Shown here in pieces: positions 15,485-23,068 of a DNA stretch of 31,325 bases. The stretch comes from UMGS1649 sp964481385 (GTDB lineage Bacteria; Bacillota; Clostridia; TANB77; CAG-465): NCBI GenBank assembly GCA_964481385.1, contig CAYZTN010000009.1, forward strand, positions 1 to 31,325. Reading direction: 5' to 3'. Position numbers and translations under genes: made by a program. Position 1 is the first letter of the stretch. Each line of letters opens with the position of its first letter. The notes below the pieces were generated by a model that saw nothing but the letters and a program-made list of their open reading frames with translations, made no database searches and was not told the DNA's origin.

Positions 15485-16975
15485 TTAATCTGATATCTTT
15501 ACAAAATAACTAGTATCATAATTTTTTACATTAAAGATTTGAGCCTCTATTCCTTCAGCTCCATGGTCAACTAATATCCATACATACGTCCATGTTGGGT
15601 CATCAGGTAAATTTGTACTACTTTTATCTACGCCACCAGAAATGATTTTAGTTGGAGTTAAAACAAGTGTATATATATCATTTTCAGTTACACTTCCAGA
15701 ACTACGAAGAACTATTCTATCTATACTACTCTCATCCAAACCTGCTGTTTTCAAACCTGATTTACCAGTTAGAACTTTATATGTTCCATACCAATAATTA
15801 TCGTTTAAATCATCCACAGATTTATACCACCAAAACTGGCCATTTTTGAACTTCCAACAAGTATCGTAATCGTTTAAAATTCTCCAGCTACCATTTAGTG
15901 ATTTAACATTTCCTAATTTACCTTTTCTTAAGTCTTTATACCTATTCCAATTGCTTAAAGCGTTTAAAGTATTGTTTAAGTTGTCGTTTGTAATTACATT
16001 TGTATCATTATCTGACTTATTAGTTCCATTATCTTTTTTAGATGATGATTTATCATAAATCGTTATATTTTTTAACAACTCTAATGCTTTTTGGCTAATC
16101 TCTTCTAACTTTTGACTAGCATTAAGAACAAATGATACCTCTGCATTTTTATCAGAAGATATAAGTACGATACACCTAGATTTTATATCTGTAGATGAAG
16201 TACCACAATCAAATATTGCATAATAAATGTCTGATGTTAATTTTATAAAACCATTACTCACACCATAAACATGCATGCTATTACTAAGTTCAGCGTTCAA
16301 TGAATCATATATTTTTTGATATACCTTTTTCCTATCAGAATCTGTATCAAAACTTGATACTAAATCAGATAACACAGAAGTTTCTGCATGTCCTAAATAC
16401 GCTTTTTCTGATTTATATTTAAGCATTTTTTCTCCACTCAAAGTCACTTCTTTCCAATCACTATTATATCTTAGACTATACCCATCACCAGATAATATAT
16501 TAATTGTATTATCGCTACTATCATTAATACTATCGTTAATATTATCATTAATACTATCGTTAACTATGTTATTAATACCAATACTAATGCTATCAGCAAT
16601 ACTGTTATCAATAATACCAATAACAATAATAGCTATTAATGAAAGAGACAGACCAACTATACTTAAAATTATTCCTATTCTACCAAAGCTATTTTTCTTC
16701 CTACTAATAATTCCTAATACTAAACCAACAATACCAACTGGAATAGATATTATGTATAAAAATGACATAACAATAGAAACTATACCCAACACTAATGCAC
16801 TTATACCCATACCTTTTTGATTATTAGCGTAATTTACAGATTGTTGTGGTTGTGGTTGAGAGCTGGGATTTGTACCACCCGTATTTGTAATGTTATTACT
16901 TTGTAATTGTGCACCACATTTTATACAATATTTATTATTTTCTTCATTATTAGTTTCACATTTTATACAATACAT
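15485..16975 (-). CDS. Zinc-ribbon membrane protein with DUF4190-like segment
   Basis: Product of 496 residues with an N-terminal zinc ribbon (C3, C6, C17, C20), a Gln/Pro/Asn linker, and a DUF4190-like hydrophobic unit with membrane segments at about 56-91 (probably two) and 99-123. An odd IND/SIND low-complexity run (about 126-156) follows, then two external domains: about 157-300 (starting GDGYSLRYNSDW, PsbP-like in feel) and a Trp-rich C-terminal domain (about 335-496, WRILNDYDTCWKFKNGQFWWY). The ribbon is cytoplasmic if topology follows the hydrophobic segments. Function unknown; the layout suggests a sensor or envelope protein, and the gene at 23069-25261 shares the ribbon-linker-membrane-ectodomain plan. 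The ATG at 16975 has a GGGGGAA site about 9 bases upstream. Confidence 0.8.
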   Translation of the reverse strand: MYCIKCETNNEENNKYCIKCGAQLQSNNITNTGGTNPSSQPQPQQSVNYANNQKGMGISALVLGIVSIVMSFLYIISIPVGIVGLVLGIISRKKNSFGRIGIILSIVGLSLSLIAIIVIGIIDNSIADSISIGINNIVNDSINDNINDSINDSSDNTINILSGDGYSLRYNSDWKEVTLSGEKMLKYKSEKAYLGHAETSVLSDLVSSFDTDSDRKKVYQKIYDSLNAELSNSMHVYGVSNGFIKLTSDIYYAIFDCGTSSTDIKSRCIVLISSDKNAEVSFVLNASQKLEEISQKALELLKNITIYDKSSSKKDNGTNKSDNDTNVITNDNLNNTLNALSNWNRYKDLRKGKLGNVKSLNGSWRILNDYDTCWKFKNGQFWWYKSVDDLNDNYWYGTYKVLTGKSGLKTAGLDESSIDRIVLRSSGSVTENDIYTLVLTPTKIISGGVDKSSTNLPDDPTWTYVWILVDHGAEGIEAQIFNVKNYDTSYFVKISD

Positions 16976-17077
16976 AAATAAAATTCCCCCTTATCATAGT
17001 AGCGTAAAGTTCTGTCCTATTATTTTGACTAAATACCCACTACATAAAATATTTAGTTCAATATCACATACCATTAT

Positions 17078-17098
17078 TTAATGCATTGTGCACCTCCT
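17078..17098 (-). promoter_or_regulatory. Strong ribosome site with minimal Met-His-stop frame in leader
   Basis: On the minus strand a near-perfect AGGAGGTG (17091-17098) is followed after 4 bases by ATG CAT TAA (17078-17086). A 26-codon frame (ATG at 17076-17074) begins just after it and runs towards the zinc-ribbon gene start. It is about 100 bases upstream of that gene and could be a translational leader or a gene remnant. Confidence 0.4.
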
Positions 17099-17154
17099 CA
17101 TATTAATTATATATCAAGTTTATGCATAACAATTTATTCCAAACTATACAAATA

Positions 17155-17182
17155 AATATACTTCAGTAGAAATTATTTTCAA
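17155..17182 (-). promoter_or_regulatory. Candidate promoter of the zinc-ribbon/DUF4190-like gene
   Basis: On the minus strand, TTGAAA (17177-17182), a 16-base spacer and TATATT (17155-17160). A separate perfect TATAAT at 17106-17111 could also serve. The rest of the 400-base gap (16976-17375) shows only AT-rich sequence and the rplQ terminator. Confidence 0.45.
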
Positions 17183-17335
17183 CACTTGAAAGTATTACTC
17201 ATTTATTAATTATCACACATCACATATATCAAAGTGTATCACAAAAATTTTCTTTTGTCACCTTTTTTTTACATTTTTTCGCATTTTGTTGTTCATTAAT
17301 TACTGTAAGTTATTGCTCCATACCTAACGCAGGAC

Positions 17336-17374
17336 AAAAAACAGGCTACACTTTATATGTGTAACCTGTTTTTT
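17336..17374 (-). terminator. Terminator of the infA-rplQ operon
   Basis: A 16-bp stem with one G-T pair (17336-17351 with 17359-17374) and a 7-base loop. On the minus strand the stem ends in six T. It directly follows the rplQ stop. Confidence 0.92.
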
Positions 17375-17375
17375 G

Positions 17376-17900
17376 TTATATAAGCTCAATTATAGCCATT
17401 TCAGCTGCATCTCCACGACGAGCAACAAGCTTAGTTATTCTTGTATAACCACCTTTGTTTGCTTCATATTTTGGAGCTATTTCGTTAAATAACTTTTCTG
17501 TTAAATCAATTGTATTTCCTCTGCTGTCTTTAACTTTATTTACTAGTTTAAACATTTTTCTTCTAGCAGCTAATTTAGAAGCTTTATCTACTTTAACTGT
17601 TTCTTTTACAATTTCTCTATCTATTACTAGGTATTTTTTACCATTTTTAGATGTTTTTTCAACTTTAACTTTTTTACCGTTTTTGTCTAATTTTGCTCTA
17701 GAAATTGTTTTAGTTTTTTCTTCGTAATTTCCAGCTTCTTTAATTGCAAGACTAACTACGCTATCTACTAGAGGTTTTACCTCACGAGCTTTAGCAAGAG
17801 TAGTTTCAACTTTTCCATTTTGGATAACTGCTGTAACTAGCCCTTTTAATAGTGCATCCCTTTGTCCCTTAGTTCTTGATAGTCTATTTGTTCCTGGCAT
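17376..17900 (-). CDS. rplQ: 50S ribosomal protein L17 with a ~50-residue insertion
   Basis: Large-subunit protein near the peptide exit tunnel. At 174 residues it is longer than typical bacterial L17 (about 112-130). The N-terminal part (TNRLSRTKGQRDALLKGL) and C-terminal part (GGYTRITKLVARRGDAAEMA) are canonical. Between them, at about 58-106, is a Lys/Val/Thr-rich extra segment (KNGKKVKV, SKNGKKYLV, KETVKV) that looks like a basic beta-hairpin. The frame is intact and the start at 17900 has AAGGAGG 8 bases upstream, so this is not a frameshift artefact. Last gene of the infA operon, 20 bases after rpoA and followed by a strong terminator. Confidence 0.95.
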   Translation of the reverse strand: MPGTNRLSRTKGQRDALLKGLVTAVIQNGKVETTLAKAREVKPLVDSVVSLAIKEAGNYEEKTKTISRAKLDKNGKKVKVEKTSKNGKKYLVIDREIVKETVKVDKASKLAARRKMFKLVNKVKDSRGNTIDLTEKLFNEIAPKYEANKGGYTRITKLVARRGDAAEMAIIELI

Positions 17901-17920
17901 TTTTATTTCCTCCTTAAAAT

Positions 17921-18868
17921 TTATTCTTCTGAACTTTTAAATGAAAGGCCTAGTGATTTAACTTTAGCAACAACCTCATCTAGAGATTTCTTACCAAGAT
18001 TTCTAACCTTCATCATATCATGCTCTGTACGAGAAATAATATCTGCGACAGTGTCAATGCCTGCTCTTTTCAAGCAATTATATGATCTTACTGATAATTG
18101 TAATTCATCAATTGGTGTATCTAACATCTTGTCTTTCTTTGTAGATTCTTTTTGTGACATTATTGACATATTCTTAGCTATTTCAGATAAGTCTATAAAC
18201 ATCTCAAGGTGTTCATTTAATATCCTTGCAGCCATAGAAAGTGCTTCATAAGGCTCAATTACTCCATTTGTCCAAATCTCAAGAGTTAATTTATCATAAT
18301 CTGCTTTTTGACCAACTCTTGTTTTTTCAATAGTGAAATTAGCTTGCCTTACTGGAGTATATATAGAATCTATTGGCAATGTATTAACTATTGAAGATTC
18401 CGCTTTATTTACATCACCTGGGGTATAACCAATTCCCTTTGTAGCAGTTAATACGGCATTAAATTCGCCATCTTCATCTAGATATGCAATGTGAAGTTCT
18501 GGGTTTATAACTTCAATTGTTCCATCAGTTTCAATATCTGCAGCAGTTATTTCGCAAGGACCTTTTTTAGAAATTTTCATTTCTTTAATATCTGTGTCGC
18601 TTGACTTTAAGCATACTCCTTTTAAGTTAAGTAATATGTTTGTAACATCTTCTGTTACACCTTTCATTGTAGAGAATTCATGAGAAACACCATCAATTCT
18701 TACTGCATTTATTGCATATCCTGGAAGTGAAGAAAGAAGTATTCTTCTTAACGAATTACCTAAAGTAATTCCAAATCCTCTTTCTAAAGGCTCAGCCTCA
18801 AACTTAGCATAATATGTATCTGCATTAACTTCTACACAATTAATCTCTGGTCTTTTCATTTCTAACAT
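17921..18868 (-). CDS. rpoA: RNA polymerase subunit alpha
   Basis: Alpha subunit of 315 residues, normal length. The N-terminal assembly domain (about 1-230, with RGFGITLGNSLRRILLSSLPG at the dimerisation helix) scaffolds beta and beta-prime. A linker (about 231-255) leads to the C-terminal helix-hairpin-helix domain (about 256-310, with RNLGKKSLDEV) that contacts UP elements and activators. The ATG at 18868 has AAGGAGG about 8 bases upstream. It sits between rpsD and rplQ in the conserved order; the 65-base rpsD-rpoA gap is the largest after the rpmJ gap and contains a small 6-bp hairpin (18885-18907). Confidence 0.98.
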   Translation of the reverse strand: MLEMKRPEINCVEVNADTYYAKFEAEPLERGFGITLGNSLRRILLSSLPGYAINAVRIDGVSHEFSTMKGVTEDVTNILLNLKGVCLKSSDTDIKEMKISKKGPCEITAADIETDGTIEVINPELHIAYLDEDGEFNAVLTATKGIGYTPGDVNKAESSIVNTLPIDSIYTPVRQANFTIEKTRVGQKADYDKLTLEIWTNGVIEPYEALSMAARILNEHLEMFIDLSEIAKNMSIMSQKESTKKDKMLDTPIDELQLSVRSYNCLKRAGIDTVADIISRTEHDMMKVRNLGKKSLDEVVAKVKSLGLSFKSSEE

Positions 18869-18933
18869 AATTTATTCCTCCTTCTGTACGCTCTGATTAC
18901 ACGTACATTTTGAAACTTTGTTAGTGTTTAAGT

Positions 18934-19563
18934 TTATGATTTTGAGTACAACTCAATGATTAGGTTCTCAGCAACTTCAAGATTTACATCTTCTCTTACT
19001 GGTACTCTAACGATTTTAGCTTCTACTTTATCTTTATCCATTTCTATCCATGAAACGATATTTAAAGCTTTGATATGGTCTGCTAGCTTTTTAATAGCTG
19101 CATTATCTTTCTTTTCAGCTCTTACAGCAACTGTATCCCCAACTCTTACTTGGTAAGATGGTACGTCAACTACTTTACCGTTTACTGTAAGCATTCCGTA
19201 GTTTACTAATTGTCTAGCTTCACGTCTTGATGTTCCTATTCCCATTCTGTACGCTACGTTATCTAGTCTTGTTTCTAATAAACCAAATAATATGTCTGAA
19301 GTTACTCCTTCCTTTCTGAAAGCTTCTTCATAATATTTTCTAAATTGAGATTCAGATACTCCGTAATAAACTTTAGTTTTTTGTTTTGCACGAAGTTGTA
19401 ATCCATATTCAGAAAGTTTTGCTTTGTTTGCACCGTGTTGTCCTGGTGCATAATTTCTTCTATCTATTGAACATTTTCCTGTAAGACATCTTTCGCCTTT
19501 TAAGAATAATTTTTGTCCTTCTCTTCTGCACTTTTTACATTGTGCTCCTGTATATCTTGCCAT
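18934..19563 (-). CDS. rpsD: 30S ribosomal protein S4, zinc-binding form
   Basis: Primary 16S rRNA-binding small-subunit protein and assembly initiator, 209 residues. The N-terminus carries a zinc site C9-x2-C12-x13-C26-x4-C31, so this is the Cys-containing (C+) form rather than the Cys-free paralogue that many Bacillota use under zinc limitation. The S4 RNA-binding domain is at about 95-160 (ETRLDNVAYRMG onward). The ATG at 19563 follows GGAGGTG by 9 bases. Being within the alpha operon, it may be the autoregulator, as in E. coli and B. subtilis, though no leader structure was resolved. Confidence 0.98.
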   Translation of the reverse strand: MARYTGAQCKKCRREGQKLFLKGERCLTGKCSIDRRNYAPGQHGANKAKLSEYGLQLRAKQKTKVYYGVSESQFRKYYEEAFRKEGVTSDILFGLLETRLDNVAYRMGIGTSRREARQLVNYGMLTVNGKVVDVPSYQVRVGDTVAVRAEKKDNAAIKKLADHIKALNIVSWIEMDKDKVEAKIVRVPVREDVNLEVAENLIIELYSKS

Positions 19564-19580
19564 TTCTTAGTCCACCTCCG

Positions 19581-19973
19581 TTATACTCTTCTTCTCTTAG
19601 GTGGTCTGCAACCGTTGTGAGGTATTGGAGTAACATCTTTTATTGTGTCGATTTCCAAACCTGCAGTTTGAAGTGCACGAATAGCAGCTTCACGTCCTGC
19701 TCCAGGCCCCTTAATATTTACTGATACTGTTTTTAAACCATGCTCTTTAGCAGCTGTTGCAGCTACTGTTGCTGCTTCTGATGCTGCAAATGGAGTATTT
19801 TTTCTTGAACCTTTGAATCCAAGTGAACCAGCACTTGACCAAGATAATAGGTTACCTTGTTCGTCAGTTACACTAACAATTGTATTGTTAAAAGATGAAT
19901 GGATGTGTGCCACGCCTGTAGCAACGTTCTTTTTAACTTTTCTTCTAGTTGTTGTTTTCTTTGCTTGTGCCAT
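19581..19973 (-). CDS. rpsK: 30S ribosomal protein S11
   Basis: Small-subunit platform protein that shapes the mRNA exit channel, 130 residues, normal length. The N-terminus is a basic tail (TTTRRKVKKN); the conserved core has HSSFNNTIVSVTD, GFKGSRKNTPFAA and GPGAGREAAIRAL, and the C-terminus ends PHNGCRPPKRRRV. The ATG at 19973 has AAAGGAG 10 bases upstream. It starts 5 bases after the rpsM stop and ends 17 bases before rpsD. Confidence 0.98.
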   Translation of the reverse strand: MAQAKKTTTRRKVKKNVATGVAHIHSSFNNTIVSVTDEQGNLLSWSSAGSLGFKGSRKNTPFAASEAATVAATAAKEHGLKTVSVNIKGPGAGREAAIRALQTAGLEIDTIKDVTPIPHNGCRPPKRRRV

Positions 19974-19978
19974 TTGTA

Positions 19979-20350
19979 CTATACTCCTTTCTTATTAGCC
20001 ACTACTTTTCTAGGGCCTTTTCTTGTTCTTGCATTTGTTTTTGTTCTTTGTCCTCTTACTGGTAATTTTCTCTTGTGTCTCATTCCTCTGTAGCAACCAA
20101 TTTCCATAAGACGTTTAATGTTTAAAGATGTTTCACGTCTTAAGTCACCTTCTACTACATAATCTCTTTCAATTATTTCTCTTATTTTAGCCTCTTCTTC
20201 TTCTGTTAAATCTTTGATTCTTTTAGAAGAATCTATTCCTACTTCAGCCATTATTTTCTTAGCTGATGTTCTACCAATACCATAAATAGCTGTTAAACCA
20301 ATTTCAACTACTTTATTCTTTGGTAGGTCAATTCCTGCTATACGTGCCAT
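19979..20350 (-). CDS. rpsM: 30S ribosomal protein S13
   Basis: Small-subunit head protein that contacts the P-site tRNA and the 50S subunit (bridge B1), 123 residues, normal length. It begins MARIAGIDLPKNK and has a helix-two-turn-helix core, GCYRGMRHKRKLPVRGQRT and a basic tail. The frame remains open to 20398, but the ATG at 20350 is preceded by TAGGAGG and gives the standard N-terminus, so the 16-residue extension, which would overlap rpmJ, is rejected. Confidence 0.98.
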   Translation of the reverse strand: MARIAGIDLPKNKVVEIGLTAIYGIGRTSAKKIMAEVGIDSSKRIKDLTEEEEAKIREIIERDYVVEGDLRRETSLNIKRLMEIGCYRGMRHKRKLPVRGQRTKTNARTRKGPRKVVANKKGV

Positions 20351-20363
20351 AAAAAGTATCCTC

Positions 20364-20477
20364 CTAACCTTGTCTTTGTTTGTGTTTTGGGTTTTCACAT
20401 ATTACCCTAACAACACCGTTTCTTCTAATTACTTTGCACTTCTCGCAAATTTTCTTTACAGATGGTTTTACCTTCAT
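20364..20477 (-). CDS. rpmJ: 50S ribosomal protein L36, zinc-binding form
   Basis: Small 37-residue large-subunit protein with the zinc-site residues C11, C14, C27 and H32 (CEKC, then CENPKH), the zinc-dependent type. The ATG at 20477 has AAGGAGG 9 bases upstream; a longer open frame to 20549 has no ribosome site and is non-conserved. It lies 13 bases before rpsM. Confidence 0.97.
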   Translation of the reverse strand: MKVKPSVKKICEKCKVIRRNGVVRVICENPKHKQRQG

Positions 20478-20535
20478 TTTGCTTTTCCTCCTTGAAACAT
20501 TTTGAAAAGTATATATATATACATCTTTAAAAATA

Positions 20536-20562
20536 TATAAAGCGTACAACCTTTGCTTTATA
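20536..20562 (-). promoter_or_regulatory. Inverted repeat in the infA-rpmJ gap
   Basis: Perfect 8-bp arms TATAAAGC/GCTTTATA (20536-20543 and 20555-20562) with an 11-base loop lie in the unusually long 122-base gap between infA and rpmJ. It could be a regulatory or processing hairpin; there is no T run on its 3' side. Confidence 0.4.
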
Positions 20563-20599
20563 CAGCCGCTTCCTAAAAATGTTTATACCAAACTTAATT

Positions 20600-20818
20600 T
20601 TATTTAGCTCTCCATGTAATTCTGCCTTTTGTTAAGTCGTAAGTAGATAACTCTAACTTTACTTTGTCCCCTGGTAAAATTTTAATGTAATGCATTCTAA
20701 GTTTACCAGAAATATGAGCATTTACTACGTGTCCATTTTCTAGCTCAACCTTAAACATAGCATTAGGCATTGATTCTACTACAGTTCCTTCGACTTCTAT
20801 AACATCATCTTTTGCCAT
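20600..20818 (-). CDS. infA: Translation initiation factor IF-1
   Basis: S1/OB-fold factor that binds the A site during initiation, 72 residues, exactly the family length. It begins MAKDDVIEVEGTVVE, has GHVVNAHISGKLR and PGDKVKLELSTYDL, and ends in GRITWR. The ATG at 20818 has AGGAGG 5-6 bases upstream. First gene of the operon here, behind a strong promoter; map and adk, its usual upstream partners, are about 7.9 kb away. Confidence 0.98.
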   Translation of the reverse strand: MAKDDVIEVEGTVVESMPNAMFKVELENGHVVNAHISGKLRMHYIKILPGDKVKLELSTYDLTKGRITWRAK

Positions 20819-20880
20819 ACTTTCCTCCTAAATAAAATATGTGTAAACCTAATGTAAAAACTACACAAGTCAACGTAAAT

Positions 20881-20909
20881 ATTATAGCTTAAAAAGTAGT
20901 TTAAGTCAA
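20881..20909 (-). promoter_or_regulatory. Promoter of the infA-rplQ operon
   Basis: On the minus strand, TTGACT (20904-20909), a 17-base spacer and a perfect TATAAT (20881-20886), about 60 bases before the infA ATG. Confidence 0.88.
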
Positions 20910-21362
20910 TAGTTTTAAGCAATATTTTCAAAATTCAGACTTCGGTGTTTACATAATTCAAAAGACTTAGTTAAATATTAAAGTATTATTTAACAATAAC
21001 TTTCATAACAGATGGTTTTATTTATTCCTAAAAGGCTTGTTTATTATAATTCACTAAATGCTATTTGCAACCGCAAGTGTAAATCACATTTATTATAGCA
21101 AATCGAATACATGTCGTCTTGCATATTTGATAGTAGCCTTTCCTTGTATTTGTACTATTAAATGCTATCTCATACTCCTAATTTCTGCAAAGTTTCACAT
21201 CTTTTTGCATAAGGTTACGTATTATAGATTGAGTAGTAGGCTTATCTACTTACACAGCCCTAGTATTAATTTTTTATACATCAAGCAAAAATTTTGTGAT
21301 ACACACTTCCTTCTCTACAGCCTTTCACCGATTAGTTAATCAACATACATGGCACATCCGTA
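20910..21362. other. Intergenic stretch without a recognised gene
   Basis: About 450 AT-rich bases. A plus-strand frame at 21058-21339 has no ribosome site and no protein-like pattern. A nested inverted repeat is visible at about 21061-21105 (ATTTGC and GCAAAT outer arms, TAAAT/ATTTA inside), but no known RNA family was recognised. Confidence 0.5.
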
Positions 21363-21403
21363 CAAAAATTGTCATTTGAAAACGTCCCCAATGACAATTT
21401 TTG
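21363..21403. repeat. Dispersed palindromic repeat, copy C
   Basis: Perfect 14-base arms (21363-21376 with 21390-21403) around a 13-base centre containing ACGTCCCC. The 27-base core is 21370-21396, in the opposite orientation to copy B. Confidence 0.85.
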
Positions 21404-21408
21404 CATAT

Positions 21409-21439
21409 AAAAGCGTCTGGAATATATCCAAACGCTTTT
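21409..21439. terminator. Hairpin terminator downstream of the LRR gene
   Basis: Arms AAAAGCGT and ACGCTTTT (21409-21416 with 21432-21439), with an additional inner TGGA/TCCA pairing. It has a short T run on either strand. It lies 6 bases from repeat C. Confidence 0.55.
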
Positions 21440-21603
21440 AATTAACATTGCCTTTCAAACAACTAACAAAGTTTTTTGAACCAAATTGACCACAAGTTTC
21501 TTCAACTTACCAAATACACTTTTGTAAACTCGTTGTACTTGATACAAAACTTTACACACCTTGCTTACATGCTCAAGTAATAACTAAAATCATTTCCTTT
21601 AAT

Positions 21604-21643
21604 GGAATATATACATTCTTTAGGTAAATGCATGTATTATTCC
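21604..21643 (-). terminator. Hairpin overlapping the LRR gene stop codon
   Basis: Inverted repeat (21604-21616 with 21632-21643, one mismatch or bulge) that includes the stop codon at 21637-21639. No T tract follows, so it may protect the mRNA 3' end rather than terminate. Confidence 0.35.
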
Positions 21644-22791
21644 GTTCCTTTGGAAGCAGATGTTTTATACAAAAGAATAGCTATTCCATCATTCACTGTT
21701 CTACAACATGCATAGTTTGTTCCATCACTTAGAACATTTTTACCTTCAATTTTACCTATATAAAATGTATATTTACCAACGCGTTTGCAGCTTTTTATGT
21801 GTGTCAAGATACCATTCACATATAAGTATTTGCCTGGCATGTAATCTCCATTTCGCAACTGCTTATACTTTGATTCATAAAATTCTTTTCCATAGATACA
21901 CTTAGCCACCCTTAAAGTTTCGGGCAAACTTTTTATTGCGGTTTTTGTTAAATTAAGTGACCCTCCTACCGTTAAGCCATCAGGTAAACTTTTTACTCTA
22001 GTATTGCTCAAATCAAGAAGGCCCCCTACAGTTAAACCATCGGGTAAACTCTCTATTCGAGTACCATTCAAATAAATTGCTCCACCCACAACTAGATCTT
22101 TGGACAAACTTCTTATTTGAGTGTTATTCAAATGAAGATTTTTTCCAACAGTTAAGCCTTTCGGTATACTTCTAATTTTGGTATCTCTCAAATTAAGTGA
22201 ACCGCCTACAGTTAAACCCTCGGGTAATTTTTTTATTTGAGTATTGCTCAAATCAAGAAGCCCCCCTACCGTTAACCCCTCCGGCAAGTTCTTAATTCGA
22301 GTACCATTCAAATCAATACCACCACCTACGCTCAAGCTTTCAGGCAAGTATTCAATTTTAGTATTGCTCAAATCAAGCCAACGTTCTACTCTTAAATTCT
22401 CAGGCAAACTTTTTATCCGAGTATTACTCAAATTAAGTGAGCCGCTCACTGTTAAGTCTTCTGGCAAGCTTTTTATCCGAGTATTACTTAAATCAATATT
22501 GCCATCTACCGTTAATTCTTCAGGCAAATATTCTATTTGAGTATTTCTCAAATCAATATTACCACATACCTTCAAGCCTTTGGGCAAACGTTTTATTTTA
22601 GTATTACTCAAATCAAGCCAACCATTTACTATTAAACCTTCTGGCAAGCTTTTTATTTGAGCATTTCTCAAATTAAGCCAACCATTTACTATTAAACCTT
22701 CTGGTAAGCTTTTTATTCGAGTATTTCTCAAATTAAGATTTCCTCTGTTTCTCCACATCATTGTTTGCGCCTGCTCTAATGTTAGTTTCAT
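21637..22791 (-). CDS. Leucine-rich repeat protein, 14 units of 20 residues
   Basis: Product of 384 residues. After a short N-terminal helix (1-16), residues 17-296 are 14 head-to-tail 20-residue repeats of the pattern LDLSNTxIKxLPEGLTVGG, forming a right-handed or LRR-like solenoid. The C-terminal 88 residues (297-384) form a separate domain with KYLYVNGILTHIKSCKRVG and several Cys. There is no signal peptide or membrane segment, so it is probably cytoplasmic. Such solenoids bind proteins; LRR proteins of this short-repeat style with a similar tail occur in phage-related and accessory regions, which is recalled knowledge and not checked. The ATG at 22791 has GGAGG 8 bases upstream and a TTGACA promoter. 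Monocistronic; partner unknown. Confidence 0.88.
   Translation of the reverse strand: MKLTLEQAQTMMWRNRGNLNLRNTRIKSLPEGLIVNGWLNLRNAQIKSLPEGLIVNGWLDLSNTKIKRLPKGLKVCGNIDLRNTQIEYLPEELTVDGNIDLSNTRIKSLPEDLTVSGSLNLSNTRIKSLPENLRVERWLDLSNTKIEYLPESLSVGGGIDLNGTRIKNLPEGLTVGGLLDLSNTQIKKLPEGLTVGGSLNLRDTKIRSIPKGLTVGKNLHLNNTQIRSLSKDLVVGGAIYLNGTRIESLPDGLTVGGLLDLSNTRVKSLPDGLTVGGSLNLTKTAIKSLPETLRVAKCIYGKEFYESKYKQLRNGDYMPGKYLYVNGILTHIKSCKRVGKYTFYIGKIEGKNVLSDGTNYACCRTVNDGIAILLYKTSASKGTE
21904..22743 (-). repeat. Fourteen tandem 60-bp units within the LRR gene
   Basis: Each unit encodes one 20-residue LRR. Units have diverged at the DNA level, but several (the first two, and units 8-9 against 12-13) are nearly the same, which implies recent duplication or recombination of pairs of units. 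Confidence 0.85.
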
Positions 22792-22843
22792 TTTATTTCC
22801 TCCAAAATTAAATTTAATTTAGATATAATTTACTTACATGTAC

Positions 22844-22872
22844 ATTGTATAACAAAATCCTTAATTTGTCAA
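22844..22872 (-). promoter_or_regulatory. Promoter of the LRR gene
   Basis: On the minus strand, a perfect TTGACA (22867-22872), a 17-base spacer and TACAAT (22844-22849), 52 bases before the ATG. Confidence 0.8.
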
Positions 22873-22972
22873 TATTTATGTCAACTTTTCGGCTTGTACG
22901 CTTCACATTCACATGTAATGCTTATGTATTCAAACAAAACATCGCATTGAAATATATTTCAAAACTTGCCTT

Positions 22973-23010
22973 AAAAACGAGAGAGTACGTTTTTGCACTC
23001 TCTCGTTTTT
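22973..23010. terminator. Terminator after the 730-residue zinc-ribbon gene
   Basis: A perfect 14-bp stem (22973-22986 with 22997-23010) with a 10-base loop and five T at the end on either strand. It is placed between the stop at 23069 and the LRR promoter. Confidence 0.88.
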
Positions 23011-23068
23011 AATAATGTATCACAGCTATATATTTACATCTTCAATTTTCATACAATATCAATATAAA

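Noticed and set aside
20351..20398. N-terminal extension of rpsM
   Set aside because: It overlaps rpmJ, lacks a ribosome site and is not part of S13.
20478..20549. N-terminal extension of rpmJ
   Set aside because: L36 is 37 residues; the ATG at 20477 has a strong ribosome site.
21058..21339. 93-codon plus-strand frame
   Set aside because: No ribosome site, no promoter, and a composition unlike real proteins here.
22244..22540. Plus-strand frame opposite the LRR gene
   Set aside because: It is an antisense image of the 60-bp repeats.
21904..22743. CRISPR array
   Set aside because: The regular 60-bp spacing is coding and has no repeat-spacer alternation; every unit is an LRR. The same holds for the 99-bp repeats at 24866-25162.
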